64,000 nt of DNA from Notospermus geniculatus (taxonomy: Eukaryota > Nemertea > Pilidiophora > Heteronemertea > Lineidae), in contig NMRB01000074.1 of NCBI GenBank assembly GCA_002633025.1, forward strand, positions 162,201 through 226,200, in the 5' to 3' direction. The position numbers and the translations under genes are program-made. Positions within the stretch are counted from its first letter, which is position 1, and each line of letters opens with the position of its first letter. Positions 48,061 through 60,004 of this stretch are shown here, piece after piece. A model generated the notes under the pieces. The model saw only the letters and a list, made by a program, of their open reading frames with translations. It had not been told where the DNA came from and made no database searches.

Positions 48061-49390
48061 CTTTTTGGCGAGGCTACTGAAAGCAAAAACCTCCTAGAGG
48101 AGTTACGTAATCCACTTGAATAGCCACTGCTCAAAACTCCATGACCAAAACGTTGTTCTAACTCTTCAACTTGTCTCTCAGGGCGTTTACCTGACTTTAA
48201 TCTAACGTTATGTAGGCCTATACTAACTGTGGAATATCGGTATTAGGAAAAGAGCGTTGTCAAATCACCCTGACCCATGACATTTGCATCCATGGATGTA
48301 CATGTACATGTACATACTTATATACATACGACTGTGTACATACAACCAACATGATGAACAAACGTTATACTATTGTATTACTCGTGACATAGATAGATGA
48401 CATTGCTTGACCAACATCATTTCGTCCAAGGGCAACTCACAAGGAAATCAACACAGTCCAGTCACGTCGTCTTTTTCCTCACTTAGGAAGCTGGCCATCG
48501 TCCCCGATGTGCGATTATTGCATATACTCATGGGATGTGACCCGGGGGCATAATGTGGTCATCGCGATTAACAGCTTTCTTTGGATTCAAGGACGAATTA
48601 ATAATTACCATCATTAAGAGATGACCAGCGAGAAGTCATGAAAGCAATGATAGCTTTGGATAGCACATGATGGATGGCGTGTTCAATGGTTCTTTCAACA
48701 ACACCACTACAGTAACGAGTCAGGCCTCCTCCGACAGTTCGCTTACTTGTCAATGAGAACTTGAGTTCTTTTTTGTCTCAATTGCCTATTTTGAAAGGTA
48801 AAGAAACGTTTGTCCAAAAAGCAATACTTTTGACCGAAGCCCTTTATGAGAGTTACTGCAGATGTCTCGAATCATAGAAACCAAACGAGTTGGCCTCTGA
48901 GGTCAGCTCTTCATCGCCCTTGTCTCAAGTTCCCGGCCTATCTATTTCTACCGAGGAGTTTATCTATGTATGAAGGAGCGTGTCGCATTAATTGTATAGA
49001 AACAGAGAAGGGGCCTGAGACAGGCTGTCAATTTAGTGAGCGGTGAACGGCAGGAATACCAACGAGGATGGATGACCCGCTGAATCAGGGATGACCTGGG
49101 TCGAGGGTTGAATCACACTCGCTACTGAATCACTCGAATGGCCAGTTTCTGAGGTACAAGGTTGAATCATAGTCTGTTCAAAATGCACTGAATCACGCAT
49201 TTCGTGAAAGAGGTCGATACTTATTGCCTTACTTCAACACTCATTGAGATTTTTGAGTCACATTTTCCGGGTATTTCGGGTTTAATCTCAATTCTGTCAA
49301 GTATGGCTAATAATATCAAAGACACAAATAAGCGGATTCGCCGGGCCTTCTAAAGCTGATTCTGCCTTCATATACCCAATAACAATGTAA
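48061..49390. other. No gene recognised (quiet stretch)
   Basis: Only a short 66-codon frame and an ACATGTACATGTACATAC run near 48300 are seen. No exon or repeat family was recognised. Confidence 0.45.
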
Positions 49391-50460
49391 AGGGGAGAGA
49401 ACAATGAGCACTCGCTGTGCGGTCAGCCGAAACAGTTTTTGAATGCTCCTTGAATGGTGGCGGCTTTTGGAAGGGAAGCCATTAGAAAGAGAACAATGAA
49501 TTCATTTTTCCTCAAGTATAAACCTGACATAAGCCTACTTAATACTTCATTCGATTCTGCCTTCCATGGCCAATAACAATGTGAATGGGAGAGCGAACAA
49601 TAGCATTCGCATGCAGTCAGCTGAAACAGAACGAGAAGTCCTTGGATGGAAGAAAGGAAGCCAATCAGAAGGAGAATGAATTCATTTCAGATAAAGTATA
49701 AATCTGACCTACATGTAAGCCTACTTTATTAGGCCTACTTTATTCGATTCATACGGCCAACAGCGCCGTGTAGTCAGCTAAAACAGATCAAGAATAGGAC
49801 TGACGAGACCGAGGCCTAGGCTATTGGTTTCTTGATACTTTATCCCGATTTTGCTCTAGTCCGAACACTGCCTCCTGTTGCTCATTTGCAGAACTGACGG
49901 CCGCAACAAGAGTCAGATGAAGCCTGTCGCGGGGGGTCTATTTTGATTGGTCCGTCCATCTCCAGGTCGTGTTTTGAATACATTTAGTGCACGGCAATCG
50001 TATCACTTGACAACGCTGCTTTCAGGCATTTTACTTGCTGTTTCAACCAGCTACACTCGTAATCACGCTCTCTGTTCACTCTTAGCCAGACAAACATTAA
50101 GAAAACCGCAATTTGTTATCAAAATACCGAAAAATATTCCTCTCGAAAAGCCGAATCGGCGAATGCACAGCATCGCCATCTTTACAGTTTGAGGTCACGT
50201 GATACGGGAACCACCAATCCATGATCTGATCATGCTGATGACGTAGAACCAAAATCTGGTTCTTCGGTTACTCATCATCTGACTCTGTATTAGCGTCCAG
50301 CAGATTCTAAAAATAGCAATACGAGTCAGACGTTCGGACTAATTTTGCTCTTGCGACCCGATGACAAAGCTGACGGGAGAACCCCCAACAAGAGCTGTTG
50401 CCAGCTGAATCGGTTACTGGATATAGTAATAGAGAGCTTATGCACCCACCCGCCCGGTTA
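49391..50460. repeat. Tandem duplication (49-51 kb), copy A, with insertion
   Basis: Starts AGGGGAGAGAACAATGAGCA and ends near CTTATGCACCC. It matches 50757-51320 on both sides of a 485-bp insertion at 49857-50341. It contains (T)AGGCCTA words. No coding capacity is recognised. Confidence 0.95.
49857..50341. mobile_element. 485-bp TIR element with 9-bp target duplication
   Basis: The termini are TAGTCCGAAC and GTTCGGACTA, a perfect 10-bp inverted repeat. ATTTTGCTC flanks both sides (49848-49856 and 50342-50350). The paralogous copy has a single ATTTTGCTC at 51219-51227 with no insertion, which is an empty site. A 9-bp duplication fits Mutator-like elements, but the termini are too short to be sure. 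The interior holds an unrecognised 81-codon frame and no transposase. Confidence 0.92.
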
Positions 50461-50756
50461 GTATGGGCGGTTATGTCCGCAAATATTCAGTGTACAGAAG
50501 ATTTATTTGTAAGTCTGAAACGCATTTCTATGCCCAAAGCGCTAATTCTATAACCTGAAACGGATATGTGTGACTCGCGAGATTTCTCTGCACCTAATAA
50601 CAGATATAATTCCCGCGAGTTTAAACGCACAAAACAAAACGCGTATGTATAATCAGGGCGACCCCTATTTTACCGCTGTCGGATGTTATTGCTGTCGCGT
50701 ATAAGAACTGTCGGATAAGAGCTGTCGGATAAGGTTCCGAGCACTGCCAAAAGGCT

Positions 50757-51320
50757 AGGGGAGAGAACAATGAGCACTCGCTGTGCGGTCAGCCGAAACA
50801 GTTTTTGAATGCTCCTTGAATGGTGGCGGCTTTTGGAAGGGAAGCCATCAGAAAGAGAACAATGAATTCATTTTTCCTCAAGTATAAACCTGACATAAGC
50901 CTACTTAATACTTCATTCGATTCTGCCTTCCACGGCCAATAACAATGTGAATGGGAGAGCGAACAATAGCATTCGCATGCAGTCAGCTGAAACAGAACGA
51001 GAAGTCCTTGGATGGGAGAAAGGAAGCCAATCAGAAGGAGAATGAATTCATTTCAGATAAAGTATAAATCTGACCTACATGTAAGCCTACTTTATTTGGC
51101 CTACTTTATTCGATTCATACGGCCAACAGCGCCGTGTAGTCAGCTAAAACAGATCAAGAATAAGACTGACGAGACCGAGGCCTATTGGTTTCTTGATACT
51201 TTATCCCGATTTTGCTCTTTGTCGATGACAAAGCTGACGGGAGAACCCCCAACAAGAGCTGTTGCCAGCTGAATCGGTTACTGGATATAGTAATAGAGAG
51301 CTTATGCACCCGCCCGGTTA
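50757..51320. repeat. Tandem duplication (49-51 kb), copy B (empty site)
   Basis: Near-identical to copy A without the 485-bp element. A few base differences (TAGAAAG/CAGAAAG, ATGGAAG/ATGGGAG) are visible. It ends in a hairpin. Confidence 0.95.
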
Positions 51321-51413
51321 GGCCATACGACTACGTTTATCTATTGTTTCGGTGCACTCACACATTAGATAACGTCGTCGTAGAGCCTAACCGGGCGGGT
51401 GCAGAAGCTCTCG
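51295..51413. mobile_element. 119-bp near-complete hairpin
   Basis: AGAGAGCTTATGCACCCGCC pairs with GGCGGGTGCAGAAGCTCTC... at the right. Pairing resumes inward with ACGACTACGTTTATCTA / TAGATAACGTCGTCGT, leaving a loop of about 15 bp. Copy A has only the first part of the left arm and then diverges. Confidence 0.8.
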
Positions 51414-52074
51414 ATTAACTAGGCCTCAACCACCAGCAAATCGAACCTGCGTCTCCAAGTCCCACAGAAAGATATCATATTAAATGATGGTCAGAAAAGA
51501 GCGATGATCGGTGGTGGCTCCCTGTTGACATGTCGAGATAGAGCCCATAATCATCGGGGGAAGTACTGTTGAGTTGACCCGTGGAATACTGATGAGAACA
51601 TCAAAGGCCTCCTCTCAGCGGATGCTGTGCCGCTCCTTTACCTGATAGAGTGAGGGGAATAACTGATGCTGAATGAAAGAATGCCATCGCTCTTAGACTT
51701 GCAGCGGGTGAGGAGCAAGCTTTGACTGGGAGACATCAGAATATTTAATAAGAGGCTGTGTTTTTGGTTATTCATATGGCGAAGCCTGGTTGACGGCATA
51801 TTTTATTACAAAAAACAGGTTCTGCGTCCTTTTGGTGGCATATGAGAAGTTTGTGCGCAGATGGACAAAGTCAAGTTTCAGAATTGAGAGAATGAAGCCA
51901 GTGACCATTTGGTAAACGACAGAAAGAAATAATGGTTAATGTCTGTTCAAGGTCATTATTGTGCATGATGAACACTAGAACACAGCCTAGGCAGTTCAGT
52001 TATAAACAAGATGACATTGTAAATGTCTGATGGTTCCCGCTTGTTAAGAGGACCTTACAGGCATGACAGGCAGC

Positions 52075-52215
52075 CTGCTGGCAGCCATTTTGATGTGAAC
52101 CAATACACAGGAAAATCCACGTGATTGGTGCTCGATCAATAATGAATGGGTCATTGCATTGACTTGGGCCATAGCGACACCTATTGGTCAACTCACTGAC
52201 AGCTGCTATTGTTAT
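52075..52215 (-). repeat. Dispersed repeat family D1, copy 2 (inverted)
   Basis: Reverse complement of the D1 order: GGAAAATCCACGTGATTGG, GAATGGGTCATTGCATTGA, then ATTGGTCAACTCACTGACAG. Confidence 0.85.
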
Positions 52216-52516
52216 AGAGCACGATGTAAAAAACGGCATTTCTTCAAATTCCCAATGAGGAGCCCAAGATCGCTGATCCAATGGTACCACACGTCAAAGA
52301 AAGGTGGCAGCACCTCCATTTTCGTATGCGCTGAATATCAAAATAAATGTGGTAGAGATTATAATCCATCGACATACGAAGCGGAACATCATTGATATCA
52401 CATTGTCGCCATCTTCACAAAACACATGCAATTACATGTATAGATTCTCCTTCATAAGGCCGCGTATCCACAGACGGTTCCCTTGGCCTTGTGGCGTTGT
52501 GACCTCCAACAAAGGT

Positions 52517-52852
52517 CTATGGACGCCACCCAGCGGTTCTGCTGTAAGGTGAAATCGTAAACCTTTTGTGGACTTGCATTCTGATTCGGACGGTGATCGC
52601 CACCGCAGCGGGGTATAGTCTACGCGGGACTATTATATATGTATGCCTATACGAGCTCTGCGGCGAAAATATATGTTTGGCACCTAAGAGCATTTCAGAC
52701 ATCACGTCGTTTAAAATGATACCAATATCGTCGTTTTTGTCCGGCTGGAACTGGTCCGGAACTAGCTCTGAAAATTCATGCAACATCCACTCCGTTTTGT
52801 TCGCATGCATCCGGTGAATTTTAGTTAAGTCGGTATAATTCAATGCTACCAT
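52517..52852 (-). CDS. Candidate coding exon, unknown product
   Basis: An ATG at 52852 opens 111 codons. The first 60 or so residues look protein-like: an amphipathic start, then WMLHEFSELVPDQF and an acidic DKNDDIGIILNDVMSE stretch. The rest is basic and less convincing. A possible acceptor, TTCGCCGCAG, lies within the frame near residue 65, which could mark an exon edge. No domain is recognised. It could be a first coding exon with the tail read into an intron. Confidence 0.3.
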   Translation of the reverse strand: MVALNYTDLTKIHRMHANKTEWMLHEFSELVPDQFQPDKNDDIGIILNDVMSEMLLGAKHIFSPQSSYRHTYIIVPRRLYPAAVAITVRIRMQVHKRFTISPYSRTAGWRP

Positions 52853-52916
52853 ACTTTAGAGAACGGTGGCAGCACTTTCATTATCACGGATGCTGAGGGG
52901 AGACACGGTGTAACGT

Positions 52917-53096
52917 TTTTGAATGTTCCCCATCTGTGAGTGTTCCCCTAATATCGCCTGATGGAATAAGCTGCGACTTGACAATAGACGACGCACAGTG
53001 AAACGTGTCGATCTATCTGCCCGCGTTCCCCAAACAATAAGCGAAAACACAGACATACGGAGAGACTGGCAGATTTGGCAAATGTTCTCAAACCAT
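52917..53096 (-). repeat. Dispersed repeat family D2, copy 2 (inverted)
   Basis: Reverse complement of the D2 order, with GGAATAAGCTGCGACTTGAC and AACGTGTCGATCTATCTGCC as the best-conserved words. Confidence 0.85.
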
Positions 53097-54307
53097 CGTC
53101 CGAACCCGTCACTGTGATTCACGCCTCCGCAGGTTGAGTCATGTGGCCAACGACCTTATGAGCGTTCATTGGGCGAGAACGTGTTAAACATTTCTAAAGA
53201 ACAAAATATAATCTCGTGCTTAGGGCTTACCATCTTGACAGATCAAGGCCTACGCCCTCTGACTACGCTCTCTTGAGTGAGCGGTGGTCGGAGTGATTGA
53301 ACTTGTCAGGGCAAGATGAGGACTTGCCTGCGAGTAGAGTTTCTAACGACGGAGGAGAAAGTTGGTCAGGTTTTCTGCTTTTCGACGTCACTGGTCTCAA
53401 TAATCTGTAGCGCCACAAAACGGGTAGATCGTGAGAAAGTGGTCGAACCAGGTCTGTATCTCTCGCCACCTTCACACAGTATATAGAACTAGACCGAGTT
53501 GGAAGCATTCACGAGGAATCAACGCTTCAAACGCTGATCAACTTGCTTCCTTTCTGTTCGTGCAGGCGGCGCCAAAGAATGGTGCAGGTCTGATCGAAAG
53601 TACCTTGTGTATGGGTTATATCAAAAATAGATCAGAGAGGAAAAATGAACAACTCGCATTTTAGGAATATCATGACTTCTTGGAATAAAACCTCTGTATC
53701 TATAAAACCGCTGGTCCAATTAGATTCAAATAAAAAGCATACTCTCTTATCTATTTTTCGTCATATGAATAACGACAAGTAAATGCTTTTACTTGAATTT
53801 TGCAATACAAATCCACTAGGCAATGCTGTAAAAATCTGAAGTAAAAACATTCGCTAGTCTTTATTCATCCTCTCTTTTCTATTTTTGATCATGTGACATG
53901 ATCCATTGTCGCTGTATCACTATGTTGCGAGTGTCCGACGTAAAGTTGGGAATAAAGAATTCTTTCTGCTAAAATGCACTGAATTTTTATCTATCTCAGC
54001 TCATTTTACGCGAGCAAAAAATCCGCCATACCTACCATTCATAAAATGCTACGTTTTATCATTCGCAAATGCCGCATCTGGAATCGGAAACTCTATTTAT
54101 CACAAATGTGTATTATCAGCCTCTAATGTGACGTTTCAACCATTAGACACCGGTAAACTATCATTACTGCTGAAAAAGAAATTGATCGATAGTTCTTTAA
54201 TTGTTGAAATAAAACCTCCACTCAACAACGCCCTCTGCGGTCGAATATCCGCACGACGCTGGAACAATAATAGCGACGCTCTGATTCGTGCGTGAAATTT
54301 TGAAATC

Positions 54308-54660
54308 AGCCAATCGCAGGAGTTGTAGCATCGCAGGCGTGAGAGAAAACCCACGCGGAGCATCGCCAAGTTCCATCTCGGCCTACTCACTGTTTGTTTA
54401 GGAACACCTTTATAATCAGGTTTATATTTCGACCTATTAGACCAAGTTTGGAGTGAACGAAAGCTGAGGGGAGGAAGGATTTAATACATTTCGCCGTCAC
54501 AATCTACCAGGAATTCAAAGGAAATCTTTAATTGGTATCGTTAACGACTGGATTGAATTTTCGGAAAAGACGGAAAGCAAACCAGTTGACGAACAGCCTC
54601 AGATCAGGTGATTACGACACGTTTATTTTTGCGGCAGTTTCCAGAGTTTAAAAAGGTAAG
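54308..54660 (+). promoter_or_regulatory. Candidate promoter and first exon
   Basis: CAGCCAATCGCAGG (54308) is a full CCAAT box. TATAATC lies about 100 bp downstream at 54411. The segment to AAAAAG at 54655 is followed by GTAAGAA, a strong splice donor, and then AT-rich intron-like sequence. There is no long frame, so it would be an untranslated first exon. No acceptor could be assigned. Confidence 0.35.
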
Positions 54661-56133
54661 AACATTTCATAATCAACATCTTAACACTTTAATTCTTTAA
54701 GTAATTTGTCCATTAATTTCTGGTGTTTCACTTGATAAGTTCGGAATCATGACGAAATATAGTCAACAATTTGTTCATTTCTAAACAATTACTTAATATT
54801 TCTCAGTGTAAAAGTAACAAAGTTTTTTCAATGAAAGTTTAAATAAGTACATGATTCTGTAACTTATTAATTTTTTCATTCCGAACATGCAAACGATTTT
54901 GAATAAGTTTCGCTTCTCTTGCGAGGACAGAGACGTGCCAGTCATACATGTATGTGACAAATGAAACGAGTAACTTTCTAGAAAAGCGAGAAGTTAGCTG
55001 ATAATGGTATTATTAACAAATCGGTTTCGGGTTACTCTTAGGAACCGAAGTGGTGAGAATGGCATCCAAAATGATAAAAGAGATTGTGCGCCAGAATTGA
55101 TCATGTGATTCCATTCGACCAATCACGTCCAGCGATTCGTAATGGTTACGAAATCCGATACGCAACTGATTTACCTCGGGAAGGTGACAGAGGCCACGAC
55201 TCGATTAGAAATGAATAATAGGCCTTCAGCGTTTTGAGAGCTGGGAGTCACTGTCAGCACATTTGTATCTTTTTGTATAGTATAAATCTAAGTCGTAATG
55301 TAGGAGGAAACCGGACGATGACAAATATTGCAAGGCTGTCACTCTCTTTTCTTCAAGTCCGATCAGGTATCGGACGATCAAATTCAGAAGCCAGACGTCT
55401 CCAAATTTTGCCCACGGTTCCAATTTCACCTGCTTTAAATTCGTCTCGTCCAATATCGCCTTTAATGCAGAATGTGCTTTTTGTCGTTGCACTTTTGATT
55501 CTAATATTGTTTTCATCTAACCCACGTGTTGCCATGTGGACCCTTCGGCTACTTTGAATTGGAAATATCAGTCCAAAAAGGGAACACTTCTCCCAATGAT
55601 GATATTCGCAGAGATATTCGCATTCGTTCTTTTTTAAATCAACGCAAAAATCCGTGATCTGTTCAACATAATCCCCGAAACACCATATTCCAACTTTTTC
55701 CACATCTACACCACCTCTAGCTGTAAAACTGCGGCACTCCTCTGATCTCGGAAAGCGTTTCTAGCTGAACTTTCATATGCGATCTCTCCCGATACCCACA
55801 ACGTGTGAGAGTTCACCAAACCCTGTCACTGATTGCATATCACATCGTCAACTCATGCATTCACCCGTGATGACATCTAAATCATGCCGCTCTCTATGCA
55901 ACACGTGAAAAAAACGACTACAAATGATTTGTTTTGATCGAAAGCTGAAGATAGGAATCCATTTTTAGTGCAAGCTGAACCGACGATTCACCCTTTCAAG
56001 GGTCACAGTTGTCCTGGCCGGAGGTCGGACCCGTTTTTCATGTAATCGAGAAAATAGCTGTCTCTAATTCCTCTTCTTTAATATTGAATCAAAAGCTGAG
56101 CGTTAAATACGCATTATTAGCTCTACAATAAAT
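54661..56133. other. No gene recognised; possible intron
   Basis: AT-rich after the putative donor. Overlapping frames at 55226-55703 on both strands share no domain. GTAGGAGGAAACCGGACGA at 55302 resembles the SINE 3' word seen at 56385. Confidence 0.35.
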
Positions 56134-56334
56134 AGGAAAGTCGTCTCCGAATATTTCGCAAATTTTCGACCCCAATCGGGGTCGATGTATGTAGAGGAGA
56201 TCCCAGAGGTGGGATCTCTTCTACATAGCGCCTGAGGAAGACCCCGATTGGGGTCGAAAATGTGCGAAATATTCGGAGACGACTTTCCGATTTATTGTGT
56301 ACTGTGTGTCGTTTTTGTGCTGTTTTTTGGATAA
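56134..56334. mobile_element. Inverted GACCCC/GGGGTC-GAAA element, fourth locus
   Basis: The arms GGAAAGTCGTCTCCGAATAT and ATATTCGGAGACGACTTTCC enclose two opposed cores with GACCCCAATCGGGGTC and GACCCCGATTGGGGTCGAAA. Between them is a small hairpin, AGAGGAGATCCCA/TGGGATCTCTTC. The right tail GTGTGTCGTTTTTGTGCT matches the other loci. Confidence 0.8.
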
Positions 56335-56365
56335 CCATTATTAGTTCTATATAGGCAAATTCGGG

Positions 56366-56533
56366 CGAATTATGATAAAATCCCAGGAGGAAACCGGAGT
56401 ACCCGGGAGTACCCAGAGAAAGCCTCAGCTCTCAAAAAGAGTCGCTCTCTCTCTAGAATGGGGTCCGACCGGGGATCGAACCTGATATCTCATTGGTGAA
56501 ATGCGCCGATGTTTCCATTGGACCAACACTCTT
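56366..56533 (-). mobile_element. tRNA-Glu-derived SINE
   Basis: On the minus strand GTTGGTCCAATGGAAACATC, CGGCGCATTTCACC and AGGTTCGATCCCCGGTCGG follow the layout of tRNA-Glu(TTC): A box, anticodon loop TTTCACC, B box. The body continues to GGTACTCCCGGGTACTCC and GGTTTCCTCC, a 3' conserved word like those in invertebrate SINEs. Disrupted stems rule out a working tRNA. Confidence 0.6.
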
Positions 56534-57292
56534 TTATCCGACGGTGAAGATTTTCGTCCCGCAACCTCCGGTTTCCTCCTGCAGTAGGCCTATATTAAGT
56601 CGCCTTTTTGTATAAAGTAAAAAATGCCTTATTTGGTGTTCAACTCTCGATTCAAGACTTACGGACGATGGATTAAACGGAACTAATAGTTCACATCCAT
56701 TTCCTGAATTATTCGAGACGAAATTGATCCTTCCGGTACAAATTTAGCTCATCATGCCCCACGCATGTACTCTTCAAATGTTACTTTTAGGAGTTCTGCT
56801 TCCAATTTGGGGAATTTAACAAAACACGCATCACTTTGTGCCCCGGATTTGTCGGATATATCACCTGCCAGTTCTTGCCTAATCTCTAAAGCGACTATTC
56901 AACACCCCATCCTTTACTGAGACAGCCTTTTCATGAAAAACAAATCCCTCGTGTTTTTCCAACTTTCCTACGTAATGCAGATAATCTTATAAATGAACGC
57001 TTTATCGTCTAAACGTCTTATTCCGTCTATCTGTAAATGATTCGTCGTCTTCAATGAATTGTTGGAGTCTAAATGCGGGGCTGTTTTCTTTCTCTAGAGC
57101 ATCATTTAGACACTGAGTGTCTCCTAAACCCCTCCTAAACCCATCCATACTGATCTCAGTTTCTAGGTACATGTATTTATAACAAATGACTGTTCACTAG
57201 TTATAGAGAATAATTGACCCTCAGCAGCGGAGCCCATTCGGCTCGAGTCATTTTCCGAGCAAATTCGGACGCTGCCGAGTCATAAACTTAAC

Positions 57293-57560
57293 ACGTGCTC
57301 ATTAGTGATTGGATAAACCTATCCAACCCGACGTTTGCCGAGGTCGGCGTTCGGAACACTTGCTCATCAGTGATTGGATGAACCTTCACTGCCGTCAGAC
57401 CCGACGTTTGCCGAGGTCGGCGTTCGGAACACTTGCTCATCAGTGATTGGATAAACTTTCACTGTCATCAGACCCAACGTTTGCCGATGACGGCGTTCGG
57501 AACACTTTACCGCCACGATACCCGAAGTTTGCCGAGGTCGGTCTTCGGAAGTGCTCGTGT
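57293..57560. repeat. Tandem repeat, about 3.5 copies of a 73-bp unit
   Basis: GTTTGCCGAGGTCGGCGTTC-type words start at 57333, 57406 and 57479 (73-bp steps), then at 57527 in a shortened copy. CTCATCAGTGATTGGAT recurs between them. The first unit lacks about 8 bp. Confidence 0.9.
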
Positions 57561-58200
57561 TACCAGTCCGACCAGAAACGACAACCTTTTGCCGTCACGC
57601 TTGATTTCACTCATCAGCGTGCGGCGGAAGGAGAAGGTTCGTTATGCTGTTTTGATCGTGGAAAACGTGGCTGTATATGAGAGGGCTGATTGCCCAGGAC
57701 ACTGACACATCAGGAACTATGAGTGCAATCGCACCAGTTCCGCTGAACAAGTTTAGCTGTATCTTGTCCTATTTGTCGGTATAGTACGTGCAAATTGCAT
57801 CAAATAGAATCACAGTCCACCGGGTCACATTGGTAGTGTATCAACATACAGACCATGCTCACGGTAAAATTCACCGCCAATGAAATGTAGATTAATTTGT
57901 GATCAAATACCCCTCAATGCCTTTCTAATTACCTCAGCAAACACTATTTTATGGCCCCGTGGCCGATCATGCCTCCTACTAATTACATGAAATGACACTA
58001 ACTTTGTCCACGGCGTGTTCCCTATGATATCGCACGAATGCTCATTGTCCTTTACCAATAAACCTTGAACATCAATTCATTCAAATAAAGCAAATTAGTT
58101 AATGTTCATTTGCATCATGTCTGTTCGGCTCCATCAAGTCAATTACAATACCTTGTTGCACAACGTGATTGGCTTTGCGACGTCTACGCAATAGCAGCCT

Positions 58201-58349
58201 TTTGCGATATCGATCACATGTTCTTGTGGTTAGGGGACCGTAGGTCCTTACACACTTAACTGACATCATCGTATGTTTTCCTATACGTTGTCAGTAAAGT
58301 GTGTAAGGACCTACGGTCCCCCAACCACAAAAATCTGCGACATCGATAC
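58201..58349. mobile_element. 149-bp foldback
   Basis: GGGGACCGTAGGTCCTTACA and TGTAAGGACCTACGGTCCCC are perfect complements within arms of about 65 bp. The outer part (CGATATCGATCACATG / GACATCGATACG) is diverged. The loop is about 20 bp. Confidence 0.85.
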
Positions 58350-60004
58350 GGCCACTATCGGCGCTGGGGTTACATCAATCGCCGAAACATGGTGCCACAA
58401 TCGCATGATTTTGTTACGCCGTTACCTTTCTTCAGTTTGTCCGAATTCTGCCCCCGATTTGCTTAAGACCCAGAAAGCTTCTGACCTTTCGCTTTTCCTT
58501 CTTTATCACCAAAAATAGATAAGCGAGCGCTATCACCTAAGTTTCCAGTGGACAATACTTCTTACCACTTGAGGGCATACTGATTCCAGCTCCCATCCGG
58601 GTCCCTCCAAAACTGAGTTAGCATAATGAAGCAAGAACGAAGGTCCTCTCTTTGTGACTGCAAATGACATTTTTAATCTGAACATTATTCCAAACCAACG
58701 GCACAGAATCGTAAAAATATCTCTGTAAATTACAGAATAAGAAACAAATTCATTTCTGTCTTACTATTTTCTATCAAAGCTTTGATGCATGCGGACGCTA
58801 AACTCGTTATCGCTGAAGAAATAGTTACTGTATATAATTTTTTACCCCTGCCGAGGGAACCCGCTTTGGCAAAAGCAAAACACACATCCGTCGTCTTCTT
58901 TGAGACAAAGTGAAATTGACAAGAGGACTTCGTCGAAGAGAGGTTTTCAGCGTCGGTTGCTATTCATATAATCCAGTCGATTTCATCATCGCTGGTCAGA
59001 TCGGTGCAGAAAGTATCCATTTGATCGGATTATATTGTGTTTCGATATCATAACAATCACTTAATATCCGTTACGAAGTGCGACGAAATAGTTCTTACAT
59101 ATGCCGCTGGGTGGCGGTTTGTTCTTATGCAAATTGTGGCATCGTCAGCCAATGGTAGTGACTGACACAATTATGTTGGGCAATCAGAGTCATTCATTGT
59201 ATACTTCGTGTCTCACGGTTACTGACACAGAGTAAATCTCATTGGAGTAAATCTCGTTGGAGTGGTCAGCTGAGCGCCAGGCTTGCGGACCTCTAGTTGT
59301 TGATTGATGTTTTTTGTCAAAAGTAAACATCGCCAAAATCAAACAGAATCGATGAAGGGATTCGTAATGCCGATAGAAAGAAAGATTTAAAGTTATAGCT
59401 TTCATAATTGGTGGGAAAACCGTTTTGAAATTTTGAAATAGGCTGAGAACTGACGGAACGCAAAACTGAAAACCGTCGTGCGAGGAACTTCGAAAATGAG
59501 AAACACAAGGCCAGAAATCAGCGATAAATCACCAGGGAGCACTCCTCCTGAGGAATAAACCGCTTTGTCACCACGACGAACAGGATGAAGGCAACTGATA
59601 ATCTTCTAACACATGATGCTGCAGGAATAAACGACGCCACTATTGGTGATTCTCAGACCGTGATTTCTCATTAAAAACCCTCAGAATGAAATTAACTAAT
59701 GGCACTTTTTTATCAGATTAGCAAACGTTTCATTGAGAGTGACTGAATCGCGAGGAAATGAAAGCTTTCTGAGAGATTAGCGCCGTTGAGACTTTCGTTA
59801 ATTTGTATTTAGATTTTGCTTTACTGCCTGCTGTGGCTGAGATTTACTGGACCTCCTTATTCGATGGCGATCACGATTTCTACTCGACTGACGTAGGCAA
59901 AAAATGATACACTCGGATTTCGTCCTAATAGCGAGTTCAACACTCACAGTACGATCGATTTCTTTCGTTGTGAACAAACGGAAAAATCATCATGCGACCA
60001 GAAA
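58350..60004. other. No gene recognised (quiet stretch)
   Basis: Only short frames are present. GGAGTAAATCTC(A/G)TT is duplicated at 59228-59257. No exon, RNA or element was recognised. Confidence 0.4.
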
